Shown piece after piece: positions 16,453 through 24,792 of a DNA stretch of 64,000 nt. Below the pieces are notes generated by a model. It did no database searches. It had not been told where the DNA came from and saw nothing but the letters and a program-made list of their open reading frames with translations. The DNA lies in the NCBI GenBank assembly GCA_002483445.1, contig DLHY01000141.1:79972-143971 (forward strand). Reading direction: 5' to 3'. Made by a program: the position numbers and the translations under genes. This DNA comes from Blastocatellia bacterium UBA7656 (GTDB lineage Bacteria > Acidobacteriota > Blastocatellia > UBA7656). Position 1 is the first letter of the stretch, and each line of letters starts with the position of its first letter.

Positions 16453-16757
16453 GGACTGCCGCGACAGATTTTGAAACCGTGTGTCTGCGAGCAAACGGCA
16501 GACGGCATTACAACGCCCTGCGGCAGTTTCGAGCATTGATGCGCCGAAGCGAGATCGTCAGGCTTGCTGTCACAAAAAACATCAGCCTGTTTGAACACGG
16601 CTTTCAGGCACGCCTTGCGCGAGAGCTTGGCGTCCATCGCTCGACCGTCAATCGTGACCTGTGGGCAATGATGCGGGAAGCCAGAAGCCGCGACAGATGC
16701 CCCTTGTGCGGCAGCAGGGTGGTTTTCGAGAGGGGCGCACAGGTGATCATATCGTGA
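16428..16757 (+). CDS. HTH protein with C-terminal zinc ribbon
   Basis: A 109-aa protein. The middle part QARLARELGVHRSTVNRDLW is a good helix-turn-helix, and a C-terminal CPLCG gives half of a zinc-binding site. GTG 16428 lies in the second copy of the 25-bp duplication. Probably a DNA-binding regulator of the element; no named family was recognised. Confidence 0.65.
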   Translation: MSNKRATNWTAATDFETVCLRANGRRHYNALRQFRALMRRSEIVRLAVTKNISLFEHGFQARLARELGVHRSTVNRDLWAMMREARSRDRCPLCGSRVVFERGAQVIIS

Positions 16758-16775
16758 GAGAGAGGAGTCTCGACT

Positions 16776-17513
16776 ATGCCTTATGAATCTGTAACAGATT
16801 TGATTCGGATGATTGATGAACGGGCCGCGAAGATTCTGCGCGAGCGCGGGCGCGGGTCTATCAGGTCAAAGATCGATCCTGCTTATGCAGGCTCAGGAGA
16901 TCCGAAAGAACGGCGACCGGAAGAATCAGCGACGCCGAATATCACGAAGCCAGTGTTGCTTGCATTCGGGCTTGCGAATGAGACGGGCGCGGCTGTCGCA
17001 TCGGATGAAATCGTTTTAACGCCCGACGGCAAATACATCGTCGGCAAAATAGGCACACCGGGCGGCGGGGTGAATGCCAGCAAATGGGGCGGCGTGCAAT
17101 GGGTCACTCCCGGCAACACGACTACGCTTCTGACTGCGGCGACTGAGCGCAACACGACGAGCAATAGTTACGTAGAGGTTAAACGATTCGCGCTTGCCCA
17201 GCCCGGTCGCTACAGAGTGGCGATGTCGCTTGCGCGCTCAGGCGGCACGACGAATGCGAAACTTCAACTGCTTTTGCCTGACGGAAGCTGGGTCGATGTC
17301 AGTTCGGTAGCAAGCTCGACTTCGACGCATCCGACTTTCTCAACTCATAATGTCGATATGACCGTGACGGCCAATTCGCCCGGAATGATTTTGAGAGTCG
17401 TTTATCTCAACACGTTGGGAGCAACCAACGTGTCGCACATCAAAGACGTGAGTGTGAGATTCGATTTAACAAACGCTGCGGGCGCGCTCTACAGCGCGGT
17501 CATATCAGATTGA
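16776..17513 (+). CDS. Hypothetical beta-rich protein
   Basis: A 245-aa protein with a short helical N-terminus (DLIRMIDERAAKILRERG) followed by a long Thr/Ser/Gly-rich, probably all-beta region (GGVQWVTPGNTTTLL, VDVSSVASSTSTHPTF). No signal peptide is seen. AGAGGAG precedes ATG 16776. The composition recalls phage tail, fibre or carbohydrate-binding modules, but no specific family is recognised. It is in line with the two preceding genes. Confidence 0.65.
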   Translation: MPYESVTDLIRMIDERAAKILRERGRGSIRSKIDPAYAGSGDPKERRPEESATPNITKPVLLAFGLANETGAAVASDEIVLTPDGKYIVGKIGTPGGGVNASKWGGVQWVTPGNTTTLLTAATERNTTSNSYVEVKRFALAQPGRYRVAMSLARSGGTTNAKLQLLLPDGSWVDVSSVASSTSTHPTFSTHNVDMTVTANSPGMILRVVYLNTLGATNVSHIKDVSVRFDLTNAAGALYSAVISD

Positions 17514-17523
17514 TGGAGGGTTT

Positions 17524-17703
17524 ATGGTCTGCCCGAATTGCCAGCAAACCGAGATGACAGCAATCGATGACCTGTTCGACATCGGCTCAGGGTTAGCGGT
17601 GAATCACTGCGGGGAATGTGGAACGATTGAACATCTCGGCAGCCACTATGCGCCCCGCAGGTTTGAGATCGCAAAGACCGCGCCGGTGAGTGAAACTGAA
17701 TAA
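17524..17703 (+). CDS. Small zinc-ribbon protein
   Basis: A 59-aa protein beginning MVCPNCQQTE with a second pair NHCGECG about 27 residues later: a CxxC...CxxC zinc ribbon. GGAGG lies five bases before ATG 17524. It follows the previous stop by ten bases, so it is probably in the same operon. Role unknown. Confidence 0.7.
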   Translation: MVCPNCQQTEMTAIDDLFDIGSGLAVNHCGECGTIEHLGSHYAPRRFEIAKTAPVSETE

Positions 17704-18147
17704 TCAACGAAAATCAGTTAACGTTCACGCCAGAAGGTGTCCCTTCCCGCCCTCCCTTCCCTCGCTTCGATTCCTTCCCGGTTATACTGCGGGGCCATAA
17801 AACGCGCGACACGACCCTGCACCTGGTGTGCGCTTCACGGCTTGCCGTCTGAGCAGCGGCGCTGACTTTCCAGACAAGCCGGATTTGACCTTGTGCGCAG
17901 TGCGCACTTTGACCACAGGCGACTTTCAGCCGACAACCGACCTTTGCCCCGTTCCCCGTCTCCGCGCGTGAAATCTCGCCTTGCTTATATCCGGGCCTTT
18001 CGCGGCGTAACACGGCCCAGCGGCGCGGTCAGATGCTCTGGCGCGGGGCGTAGGGTTCTGAAATGAATCACGCGGCCTGTGCAGGGCGTCAGGCATCAAA
18101 GCGCCAGGCTCCAGTGGCCGCGCTCAGTTTTCGGGCAGCCCGAAAAC
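17704..18147. other. Gene-free region with a strong hairpin
   Basis: No coding frame is convincing. The end holds a perfect hairpin, AGTTTTCGGG-CAG-CCCGAAAACT (18126-18148; 10-bp stem, 3-nt loop), immediately before the iteron-like array. There is no T-run, so it is not an obvious terminator. It could be part of a replication origin. Confidence 0.5.
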
Positions 18148-18518
18148 TTGACTAACCTGACACCATAAAAAGAGCAGGCAGGTTGACAGTTTTGACACTA
18201 TAAAAAAGGGGAGAGTTTTGAGTTTTATAACTGAAGAAAACTGAATTCCGAGAAGCTGACAAACTGACAGCGAAAGCTAAAAAGAAAACTACTTCAGAAA
18301 ACTTCGGATTTGGGGCTGAAACCGAACATAAGAAAACTAAAGATTCAACAGCGAATCGAACCTAACAAAACCCAACATTCTGACTCGAAACATCCAGTAC
18401 GGAAAAGTACAGATTCAGAGCCGAAAGCTACGTCAGAAAACTGTAGATTTTGACCTGAAAAGAACCTGAGAAAACCTGAGATTTCGAGTCAATTTGAAAT
18501 TGAGAAAAGTTGAGTTTT
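18148..18518 (+). repeat. Iteron-like array, period 34-36 bp
   Basis: Sub-array A: units at 18148 and 18183 share TTGAC, then TGACAC, then ATAAAAA, 35 bp apart. Degenerate units follow near 18218 and 18255. Sub-array B: units start at 18296, 18331, 18365, 18401, 18435, 18469 and 18503 with spacing 35, 34, 36, 34, 34, 34. Consensus is AGAAAACTnnAGATT, then GAAA about 22 bases into most units. The array is A-rich and non-coding, and lies on the same element as a PrimPol gene. A replication origin or partition site is the likely role. Confidence 0.65.
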
Positions 18519-18867
18519 TGCCCCGCTGCGCTCTGTCTGGGATCCGAAAAACACATCTTTGACCATCGCTCTGAGCTATCAGCCTTCGCGCGCTGGCCTG
18601 TGCTGACGTGACGAGAGCAGGCTTGAAGGATGAATCTCGGGGCGCGCGAAAACGTCTCTCAGGGCGATTTTGCAATCCTACGTATCTTCACAGTGATAGT
18701 ATGGAGAATTGAAACCGAACAGACCTGGCATCTGAAAAAGAACGGCAGACCGCAGGCCCGCGCCCACGATCCGCCGCCTCAGTGTCTACCACGACACATT
18801 GAGTTACAATTTGGAATGCTGCGAAGGTACGGGAAGTTTTTGAAGTGGCGAAAGTGGATGAATAGAT

Positions 18868-19305
18868 ATGAGCGCAACTAACAACGGCTCCGTTTTAATA
18901 CGGAATAAAACGAAGTCGCCCAAAAAGGGCAACAACGGAAATCACGGCAAAGCCGGACGCTCTGGCCGTAAGAGCCGCGCTGAAGAAATGGGCCTGATGC
19001 GCCTGCTCAATGAATGCTGGCCGCTCGCTGAGCGAAAGAAGTGCATCAGAAAATTGGCTCGGCGAGCCTCTGACGGAAACATTGAAGCGGCCCGACTGCT
19101 GCTGGCTTATGCCTACGGCAAGCCGAAAGAGATGACTGACCTCGACGTGAGCAGTCAGGGGTGTCCGCTCATCACGGAAATCATAGTCGAATACGCAAAG
19201 GACAGCAGCAAAATAATCCAATTAAACCAACGCCTAAAAAATGGGATAGCCCATGACAGTCGCGCGAATTTGACCGCTGTGAGGCGTTTCTCTTGCCAGG
19301 CATAG
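18868..19305 (+). CDS. Terminase-small-like or DUF5681-like helical protein
   Basis: A 145-aa protein with a very basic N-terminus (KKGNNGNHGKAGRSGRKSR) and a helical segment ending AARLLLAYAYGKPKE. A basic tail followed by two or three helices closing on a YGKP motif is common in small phage DNA-binding proteins annotated as DUF5681 or terminase small subunit-like. The match is by eye. No large terminase is present. It is the first gene after the array region. Confidence 0.5.
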   Translation: MSATNNGSVLIRNKTKSPKKGNNGNHGKAGRSGRKSRAEEMGLMRLLNECWPLAERKKCIRKLARRASDGNIEAARLLLAYAYGKPKEMTDLDVSSQGCPLITEIIVEYAKDSSKIIQLNQRLKNGIAHDSRANLTAVRRFSCQA

Positions 19306-19404
19306 GCATTCGGTTTATGTCTAAAAGTGAACAGACAGTGATTCCGTGAAGACGGATAATAGGGGCTTCGACCCATAAGGCATCCCGCAAATCGAGCGTG
19401 GCCA

Positions 19405-20148
19405 ATGAATCAAATCATCTGTTGGAATTGTAAGCACAGTGTATTGCATTCGCCTCACTGTGCGATATGCGGCGCTCCTATTCCGCCGCCAAAGCCGAGT
19501 ATATGGGCGCAGCTACCGACTGGCGCAAGGGTAGTTGTCGTTATCGTCGCAGTCGGGTTAATGGCGACTTGTGTAAAGATCATGAATCAGGGCGACCGCC
19601 CGGCAACGTCCGATACAAGCAAAGAGAGCGTTACGCCATCGAAGCCTTCACCGCCCGCGCAACCGCCGCCAGCCCTGACACCTGAGCAGCGCGCGGAGTA
19701 TACGCGCAACCGCCTCGCAGCAGCCAAGTACGCACTCGCAGACGGCTATAAGCCCAGCGGGAAAGATAGGGGATGGGGAAGGGTGAGAGACGCGCGTCAG
19801 GCACTTGAAGAGATTCGGCAACAAGATAAAGAGTACGGAGAAGCACAGAAGCTATTGGGCGAAGTCAAGCGACGTGAAAAAGAGATAGAAAAGTGGGCAA
19901 AGGTTACAGCGCGCGAATTGTTCGCTGAAACGGTCGAGAAAAACTATCTCGAAAAAGGGATGGACGTAAGCTTGACGTTGAGCGGCCCGGATAAAACAAC
20001 AATCAAATTCAAGTACGTTTTGATGTCCAGACCTCTCGTGTATCAGCTTACAAACGACTCGGAATTTATGGGCAATCTGAGAAAAGCAGGATTCAAGAAA
20101 GTTATTTTCACTGATGGATATTTCCACTCCTGGACTAATGATATTTAG
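19405..20148 (+). CDS. Zinc-ribbon membrane protein, unknown
   Basis: A 247-aa protein. The N-terminal zinc ribbon reads CWNCKHS...HCAICGAP, one transmembrane helix lies at about residues 42-58 (ARVVVVIVAVGLMATCV), then a Pro/Ser linker, a charged helical region and a C-terminal alpha/beta part. The topology suggests the ribbon is cytoplasmic and the rest outside. No family is recognised. It may form a pair with the following exported protein. Confidence 0.65.
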   Translation: MNQIICWNCKHSVLHSPHCAICGAPIPPPKPSIWAQLPTGARVVVVIVAVGLMATCVKIMNQGDRPATSDTSKESVTPSKPSPPAQPPPALTPEQRAEYTRNRLAAAKYALADGYKPSGKDRGWGRVRDARQALEEIRQQDKEYGEAQKLLGEVKRREKEIEKWAKVTARELFAETVEKNYLEKGMDVSLTLSGPDKTTIKFKYVLMSRPLVYQLTNDSEFMGNLRKAGFKKVIFTDGYFHSWTNDI

Positions 20149-20185
20149 TAACTGAAAATCGGCGACTCAAAATAAGGAAAGAAAC

Positions 20186-20665
20186 ATGAAAGTCATTTCG
20201 ATCCTACTCGCATTCACTCTCTTTGCCTCACAGTCACAGCAGCCCGCAGAGCAGCCCAAAGCAGAGATGACCGCAGACGTATTTGATAACGTTGGCATGT
20301 TGATGCAACAGGGAAAGAAAACAAACGAAGAAAACGTCCGGCTCAAACTCGACTCCAACAGCCTCACAGTCGAAGCGCGAAAAGGCGGCGCGCTGATGAA
20401 AGAGTTGAAATACGCCGACATCAAGAGCGCCGAGTATTCCTACTCGAAGCATCCACGCTGGAAAGCCGGATTAGGCGTTGCCATCGCGGTCGGCATATTC
20501 GCTCTGCCTCTGTTTTTTATGAAGGGCAAAAAGCACTGGCTCACCGTGAAGACCGACACTGACTATGCAGTGCTGAGACTCGATAAGAACAATTACAAAG
20601 TGATTCTCCCGTCCTTCGAAACCAAGTCGGGCAAGAAAGTTGAAACGATCACAGAAGACAAATGA
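20186..20665 (+). CDS. Exported membrane protein, unknown
   Basis: A 159-aa protein with an N-terminal signal sequence (MKVISILLAFTLFASQSQ). A beta-rich, PH-like pattern follows (VRLKLDSNSLTVEARKGG, ELKYADIKSAEYSYS), with a hydrophobic helix at about residues 95-111 and a final strand region. AAGGAAAGAA precedes ATG 20186. Function unknown. Confidence 0.6.
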   Translation: MKVISILLAFTLFASQSQQPAEQPKAEMTADVFDNVGMLMQQGKKTNEENVRLKLDSNSLTVEARKGGALMKELKYADIKSAEYSYSKHPRWKAGLGVAIAVGIFALPLFFMKGKKHWLTVKTDTDYAVLRLDKNNYKVILPSFETKSGKKVETITEDK

Positions 20666-20744
20666 TTCATAGAACGGCGGGCAATTCACTGACAACGACA
20701 GCGCGCCGGGTGGCGATAATGCCAGGGCCGGACTTGATGCAGGC

Positions 20745-21023
20745 TCATCGCTGCTTGTCTTCAATATCGCTAACATCGATTCCCATCCATTTAGCCAACC
20801 ACATCAGGAACTCCACCGACTGAGTATCGAATGTCAGCTTGCGAGTCTTGCATCGCGGCGGCGGATCAATGCCATTCTTTCTTGTGCGATCCCAGATCGT
20901 CGACACTTTCACTCTGAGAAAGTCGGCCAGTTCTTTCGCTGTCCATACGCGCGGCCCGGGCAACTCGCCAATACGTTCGCGCAGCAAGGCGCGCTTCGCT
21001 GCATATTCGTCATTGACTGGCAT
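20745..21023 (-). CDS. Excisionase-like HTH protein (copy 1)
   Basis: A 92-aa DNA-binding protein; ATG 21023 is chosen for the AAGGGG upstream and the homology start. The core LPGPRVWTAKELADFLRVKV is a MerR/HTH_17-type helix-turn-helix followed by a wing (RKLTFDTQS). The same pattern occurs in the protein at 29801-30082, so the two are paralogues. Such proteins act as excisionases or regulators on integrative elements. An inverted repeat (21056-21104) lies in its leader. Confidence 0.75.
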   Translation of the reverse strand: MPVNDEYAAKRALLRERIGELPGPRVWTAKELADFLRVKVSTIWDRTRKNGIDPPPRCKTRKLTFDTQSVEFLMWLAKWMGIDVSDIEDKQR

Positions 21024-21055
21024 AGTCTCAGCCCCTTTCTTTTTGTTGAGAATTA

Positions 21056-21104
21056 TTCGCCCTGATGCCCGACAGGTGAGAACAAAAGCGAACATCAGGG
21101 CGAA
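21056..21104. repeat. 12-bp inverted repeat upstream of HTH gene
   Basis: TTCGCCCTGATG (21056-21067) and its exact complement CATCAGGGCGAA (21093-21104) with a 25-base loop, in the gap between two minus-strand genes. It may be an operator for the HTH protein or a leader hairpin. Confidence 0.6.
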
Positions 21105-21114
21105 ACTTGATTTA

Positions 21115-21873
21115 CTACTCTTTGACATCGCGGACAATGCGTTTGAGCAATTCGGGAGTGCGATTGTTAATCTCATCCTGAGAGATGCCCGAACCCGCCT
21201 CATTCGACAGTGCTACAAGCGCATCAGAGAATGCGTCAGAGAATACCTTCGGAGTGCGATCATCTTTGAAAAGCCACTGCATCGCTTTGCCGAAATCCTC
21301 AAGCGTTGCATCCCACGATGAGCGGCGCGGTTCTGCTTTCGCTATTCCGCCGAAGACACGGCGGACGAAAGCGCCGGGCTTCTCTTCCAGGTCAAACTCG
21401 GAATCGAAGCGATCATTAAGCACGCTTATCGCATCATGCCAGTGAGGTTTTACCTCACTCGGCAAATCGGGATGATCGAGCAGCGCGGCCAGTGGCTCGG
21501 CTATGGCTGCACACGCCGCTTGAAATGACGACTCGGATTCCTGTCCTTCCTCAGTGACCGCTTTCGGCTCAATGCCTGCGCGCTGACGCAAAGCAATTCC
21601 TGAAACGTACCGATGCATGCTTTTGTTGTAATGATCGGTCTGTGCATAGAAATGATCGACCAACCATTCGAGGAGAAGCCCTTTGAGAGCTTCGTCTGCC
21701 CGGTGAAGAAAAAGAAACAAGTCAATCATAGACTCAGCGACTTCACTGCTTTTTGTCATCATGCCTTGCGGCACTCTGTTGTTGAGGACTCCGCTGAGAT
21801 ATTCTTTCGCCTGATAAAAAACCTTGTCAGGCATACTCCCTTCCCCTACTACTGAATCGAGATTTATACTCAT
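21115..21873 (-). CDS. Hypothetical helical protein
   Basis: A 252-aa, largely helical, acidic protein with no recognised domain. AGGAGGG lies directly before ATG 21873, a strong ribosome binding site. It contains a hydrophobic helical segment (AESMIDLFLFLHRADEALKG) and a C-terminal helical region. It belongs to a minus-strand block of six or seven small genes. Function unknown. Confidence 0.65.
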   Translation of the reverse strand: MSINLDSVVGEGSMPDKVFYQAKEYLSGVLNNRVPQGMMTKSSEVAESMIDLFLFLHRADEALKGLLLEWLVDHFYAQTDHYNKSMHRYVSGIALRQRAGIEPKAVTEEGQESESSFQAACAAIAEPLAALLDHPDLPSEVKPHWHDAISVLNDRFDSEFDLEEKPGAFVRRVFGGIAKAEPRRSSWDATLEDFGKAMQWLFKDDRTPKVFSDAFSDALVALSNEAGSGISQDEINNRTPELLKRIVRDVKE

Positions 21874-21926
21874 AATGTCCCTCCTGCTGGGATGGATGAG
21901 AGGCGGGCTGATACTCTTGCACAGGG

Positions 21927-22241
21927 TCAGTCCGCTTCTGTGTTTTTGGTTTCAGGTGATGAGTCGCCACCGCCTGTCGAGTCCTGCTCTTTCAATTTCG
22001 CGTCAAGCGCAGCGCGCCGAACGCGAGCATTTCTCTTTTTCAATCTGCGCGCCTCTCTCGGAAAATCCGATTCAATAAGCTGAGAAATAAATCTCAGCGT
22101 GTGGATTATGTCGGTCATCTGCATTCCGAGAGGCACGGTTACAGTTACGCGGTCGCCTTCCTCGCGTGTGTTTTGAACATGGAAGTCAAAGCCGCCGATA
22201 CGTCGAGTCGAGTTGTAGAGCCGGAGTCTTGATTTGATCAT
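21927..22241 (-). CDS. Hypothetical basic protein
   Basis: A 104-aa protein; ATG 22241 is chosen with GGGAAG upstream. The N-terminal part is beta-rich (KSRLRLYNSTRRIGGFDFHV) and the C-terminal part is a basic helix (REARRLKKRNARVRRAALDA) plus an acidic tail. Possibly nucleic-acid binding. No family recognised. Confidence 0.55.
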   Translation of the reverse strand: MIKSRLRLYNSTRRIGGFDFHVQNTREEGDRVTVTVPLGMQMTDIIHTLRFISQLIESDFPREARRLKKRNARVRRAALDAKLKEQDSTGGGDSSPETKNTEAD

Positions 22242-22285
22242 CAGGCTTCCCTTCCCGCGTGAAGGATGCGCGGCCCCCAGTTCGA

Positions 22286-22498
22286 TCAATCCGCCGCGAC
22301 AGCCTGAGCCTTCGGCTTGCACGCCTCGCACGTCTCATCGTTGTAGCGGGTTTTGCACCAAAAGTTGTAGCAGTCTCTTATCGTCTCTTTGCACACGGCG
22401 CACAGATGCACATGATCCGGGCCTTGTTCATCTTTCCAGGAATCATAGGCTTCATCTGAGCCTATGTAAGGGTTGTCGTATTTCGGTGGGCCTAGCAT
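22286..22498 (-). CDS. Small Cys-rich zinc protein
   Basis: A 70-aa protein with two CxxC pairs (LCAVCKE and TCEACKP) and an additional CYNFWC, typical of a small treble-clef or ribbon zinc fold. GGAGG lies seven bases before ATG 22498. Unknown role in the minus-strand gene block. Confidence 0.65.
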   Translation of the reverse strand: MLGPPKYDNPYIGSDEAYDSWKDEQGPDHVHLCAVCKETIRDCYNFWCKTRYNDETCEACKPKAQAVAAD

Positions 22499-22555
22499 TT
22501 TTCCTCCATCAAGAGCGAAAGGGCAGAGGCTTTCTTTTCCCCTGCCCTTGCTCGA

Positions 22556-22834
22556 TCAGTGCGCATAGAAAGCGCGGTTGAAGCTGCGCGCAGTGTCGTA
22601 AAGCGGATCGTCTTTCACGTTGCGAAGATTGAAAGCCCAGCGCCTTGTAAGCGCGCTCATCAATCCGCCAAGCTGTCCCCAGCGTCGGAAATCATCACGG
22701 TCGCTGTGGTGTGCGATGTGACAATCTCGATGGGTCGGAGTGGTGAAAGTTCCGCCCTCGCTGCGCGGCGTCGGGTGATGAAGATTAACCGCATCACCCG
22801 GCTTGATTGCGCCACTGCACAGAGCGCAGGTCAT
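22556..22834 (-). CDS. HNH-like endonuclease, small
   Basis: A 92-aa protein beginning MTCALCSGAIKPGD, then NLHHPTPRSEGG and THRDCHIAHH: a zinc-binding CxxC, the central His-His and a third C/H cluster in HNH order. Small free-standing HNH proteins are frequent on phages and integrative elements. It starts inside the stop codon of the upstream gene (four-base overlap). Nuclease activity is inferred. Confidence 0.7.
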   Translation of the reverse strand: MTCALCSGAIKPGDAVNLHHPTPRSEGGTFTTPTHRDCHIAHHSDRDDFRRWGQLGGLMSALTRRWAFNLRNVKDDPLYDTARSFNRAFYAH

Positions 22835-23061
22835 ACCTCTACGCCTGCGATGAAGCCGTTAGACTTGGGCTGCGGCTTGTGATGAAGGCGACCGTCTATG
22901 ACGTGGAAGTTCTCAACGTCTTCTGACCATTCGGGGTAGCCTTCGAAGTCTTCGGCTGCCGCGTCCAGTAGCTCGCGCTCGCGCTCCGCTTGGAGGTATT
23001 CGGAAGAAACCATTTGACCGATCAAAGTTGAAAGGTCTGTGTTGTCGTGGTAGTTTGACAT
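22831..23061 (-). CDS. Hypothetical acidic protein
   Basis: A 76-aa acidic protein (ERELLDAAAEDFEGYPEWSE) of no known family. It is the first gene of the minus-strand block, preceded by AAGGAAAA and a structured leader. It is coupled to the HNH-like gene by an ATGA overlap. Confidence 0.6.
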   Translation of the reverse strand: MSNYHDNTDLSTLIGQMVSSEYLQAERERELLDAAAEDFEGYPEWSEDVENFHVIDGRLHHKPQPKSNGFIAGVEV

Positions 23062-23079
23062 TGTAGTTTTCCTTTTCTT

Positions 23080-23134
23080 GCCCGTTCGCAGCGGGCTTGA
23101 AGTAAGAGCCGGATGCTTCTAACATCCGGCTCTT
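23080..23134 (-). promoter_or_regulatory. Two hairpins in the leader of the minus-strand block
   Basis: GCCCG-loop-CGGGC (23080-23096) and a 12-bp stem AAGAGCCGGATG/CATCCGGCTCTT (23104-23115 with 23123-23134). The second is followed on the plus strand by TTTGCCTTTT, so it can also act as a rho-independent terminator for rightward transcripts. For leftward transcripts it would be a structured 5' leader. Confidence 0.6.
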
Positions 23135-23300
23135 TGCCTTTTCTCTCTCGTTTCGTTTGCGTGTTGTCAGAGGGTGAGTGTATTACTCTTTCCTGCCTGT
23201 TGCGCTCGTCATCTACTCTGCACGGCATGTTGCTTTTCAACTACCAGACCTTTTCGACTTCGCGCTTGATTGTCAAAGAGCAGCAACCTTATGTGCAAAA

Positions 23301-23429
23301 GGATAACATATCTGTCAGAATTATGTCAAGCATAAAGTCAACGCATCCGTCAGAATTTTGTTGATAGGTCAGGCTTGCAAGTGCTAGAATCGAAACTTGA
23401 GAAAGCCTGACAGGTGCGTTAGAGTTTGA
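23301..23429 (+). promoter_or_regulatory. Divergent promoter region with repeated TCAGAATT
   Basis: The rightward promoter is TTGATA (23361-23366), an 18-base spacer and TAGAAT (23385-23390) with an extended -10 TGC, before the HTH gene at 23436. A GTCAGAATT motif recurs 35 bases apart (23314 and 23349), the second ending just before the -35. ACGCATC occurs at about 23341 and again at the HTH gene start. These are plausible operators for that HTH protein. On the other strand a TTGACA is present without a clear -10. Confidence 0.5.
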
Positions 23430-23435
23430 CGCATC

Positions 23436-23681
23436 ATGGCAAAGAGGGAACCAAAGATGCTGACCGTTAAACAAGTAGCAGAAGCTTTGAGCGCGGCTCC
23501 TTCGACTGTTCGGACTTGGCTGGGCGAGGGGCTGTTTCCCGGCGCGCGGCTCGAAGAAAGTCCGGCTGGCGCTTACTGGCTCATTCCAGACACAGCATTG
23601 AAGGATTTCGATAAACCGAAAGTTGGCCGACCGCGCAAGCCGCTATCCGAGTTGAAAAGCAAACCGAGGCGAAAGGACTAA
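23436..23681 (+). CDS. Excisionase-type HTH regulator
   Basis: An 81-aa HTH_17/MerR-type DNA-binding protein: the segment MLTVKQVAEALSAAPSTVRT continues WLGEGLFPGARL, and the tail is basic (VGRPRKPLSELKSKPRRKD). It is the first gene of a rightward operon with two coiled-coil proteins. Probable autoregulator acting on the repeats in its own promoter region. Confidence 0.8.
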   Translation: MAKREPKMLTVKQVAEALSAAPSTVRTWLGEGLFPGARLEESPAGAYWLIPDTALKDFDKPKVGRPRKPLSELKSKPRRKD

Positions 23682-23684
23682 TCA

Positions 23685-24029
23685 ATGAGCAGCGATGAAA
23701 TAAAACTGATGCTTGAGCAGATAAAGATGATTCTTGAAAGGCTCGGTCATATCGAGACGGGCATAATGAATCTCGGCACTCGGATGGAGTCGGCAGAAAA
23801 CAGGCTCGACGGCCTTGAAGGGATATTTGAAAGCCGCCTGCGCGAAACGATGCCGCTATGGGCGGGTGAGATGCGCGAAGAGATGAAGACGATGCGCGAA
23901 GAGGTACGGCAAGGGTTTCACAAGCTCGATAGAGACTTCACGACCATGACACGAGATATGGTTAGCCTGCGATCAGACCAGCGCGAATTGGAAAGACGCT
24001 TTGACGAGTCTGAGAAGAAAGTTTCCTGA
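23685..24029 (+). CDS. Coiled-coil protein 1
   Basis: A 114-aa protein that is almost entirely heptad-repeat coiled coil (LEQIKMILERLGHIETG and following helices). It starts three bases after the HTH stop codon. Its pattern resembles the next gene product and tail-chaperone or DUF-type coiled coils of mobile elements. No enzymatic motif. Confidence 0.65.
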   Translation: MSSDEIKLMLEQIKMILERLGHIETGIMNLGTRMESAENRLDGLEGIFESRLRETMPLWAGEMREEMKTMREEVRQGFHKLDRDFTTMTRDMVSLRSDQRELERRFDESEKKVS

Positions 24030-24080
24030 TTCCCTCAGCATCCGGGGACTCATCAGCTTCATTCGGGAAAGCGAGGAAAT

Positions 24081-24464
24081 ATGACAGCGGAACAGATGGA
24101 GCGAGCGATAGAGTTTTTGTTGAACAGTCAGGCGCAGACGAGCGCCGATGTCCGCGCGCTGGTCGAAACCGTTTCGCGTCTGGAAAACCAGATGGACGCG
24201 GGCTTCACTCGAATGGAAGCACGGATGGACCGATTCGAGGCTCAGGCCGAAAGCGACCGCGTAGAGATTCGAGAGGCGATAGAAAACCTCATCCTTGCCA
24301 ATGAAGTTACGCGCAAGCTCTCTGAAGATGTCGCGCGCCTCAATGTGCAAACGAGCCAGCGCGTCACTGAGCAAGGCAAAGAGATGGATGCGCGGCTCGA
24401 TGCTTTGATCAGTATCGTTGAGCGTCACATCACCAACCCGAACGCGCATGAAGGCGAAGAGTGA
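24081..24464 (+). CDS. Coiled-coil protein 2
   Basis: A 127-aa coiled coil with register similar to the previous gene (VSRLENQMDAGFTRMEARMD), possibly a diverged duplicate. GGGAAAGCGAGGAA precedes ATG 24081. The stop codon overlaps the next start by four bases (GTGA). Confidence 0.65.
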   Translation: MTAEQMERAIEFLLNSQAQTSADVRALVETVSRLENQMDAGFTRMEARMDRFEAQAESDRVEIREAIENLILANEVTRKLSEDVARLNVQTSQRVTEQGKEMDARLDALISIVERHITNPNAHEGEE

Positions 24465-24685
24465 TAACAGGACTTCCATCATATCGAGAGCCGACAGAGC
24501 AGAGCTTGCGCTGTGTGTGCGGGCGGCTCTATCTCGTCAGCTTCACAGGCGACCGATCAGAGATGGCCGCGCGGGCCGAGCAGATCGGCGCGCAGTTCGT
24601 TGATGCGCGCGAGACGCCGTTTATGAATTGCGAGTGTGGAGTCTTTCTTGACTTCACAGAAGACGTGGCGGCGATGGTGAATTGA
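24461..24685 (+). CDS. Small zinc-ribbon protein
   Basis: A 74-aa protein with CVCG near the N-terminus and NCECG near the end, a probable zinc ribbon. GTG 24461 overlaps the previous stop codon. Function unknown; likely part of the same operon. Confidence 0.6.
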   Translation: MITGLPSYREPTEQSLRCVCGRLYLVSFTGDRSEMAARAEQIGAQFVDARETPFMNCECGVFLDFTEDVAAMVN

Positions 24686-24792
24686 CAATTTCGGCTCGCC
24701 TCACGCTCGTCCAGCTAACGAGCGGACAGCCGCGCAATCTCTGGGCGCGGTTGGCGAGCCGTAACAATCAGAGCGCCTACAGAGAGGGCAGG

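Noticed and set aside
18183..18204. TTGACA and TATAAA as a promoter in the array
   Set aside because: The spacer is 10 bases, too short for a sigma-70 promoter; both words belong to the repeat units.
18630..18881. An 83-codon frame after the iteron-like array
   Set aside because: No ribosome site, composition unlike a protein, and it overlaps the better gene at 18868. Treated as non-coding.
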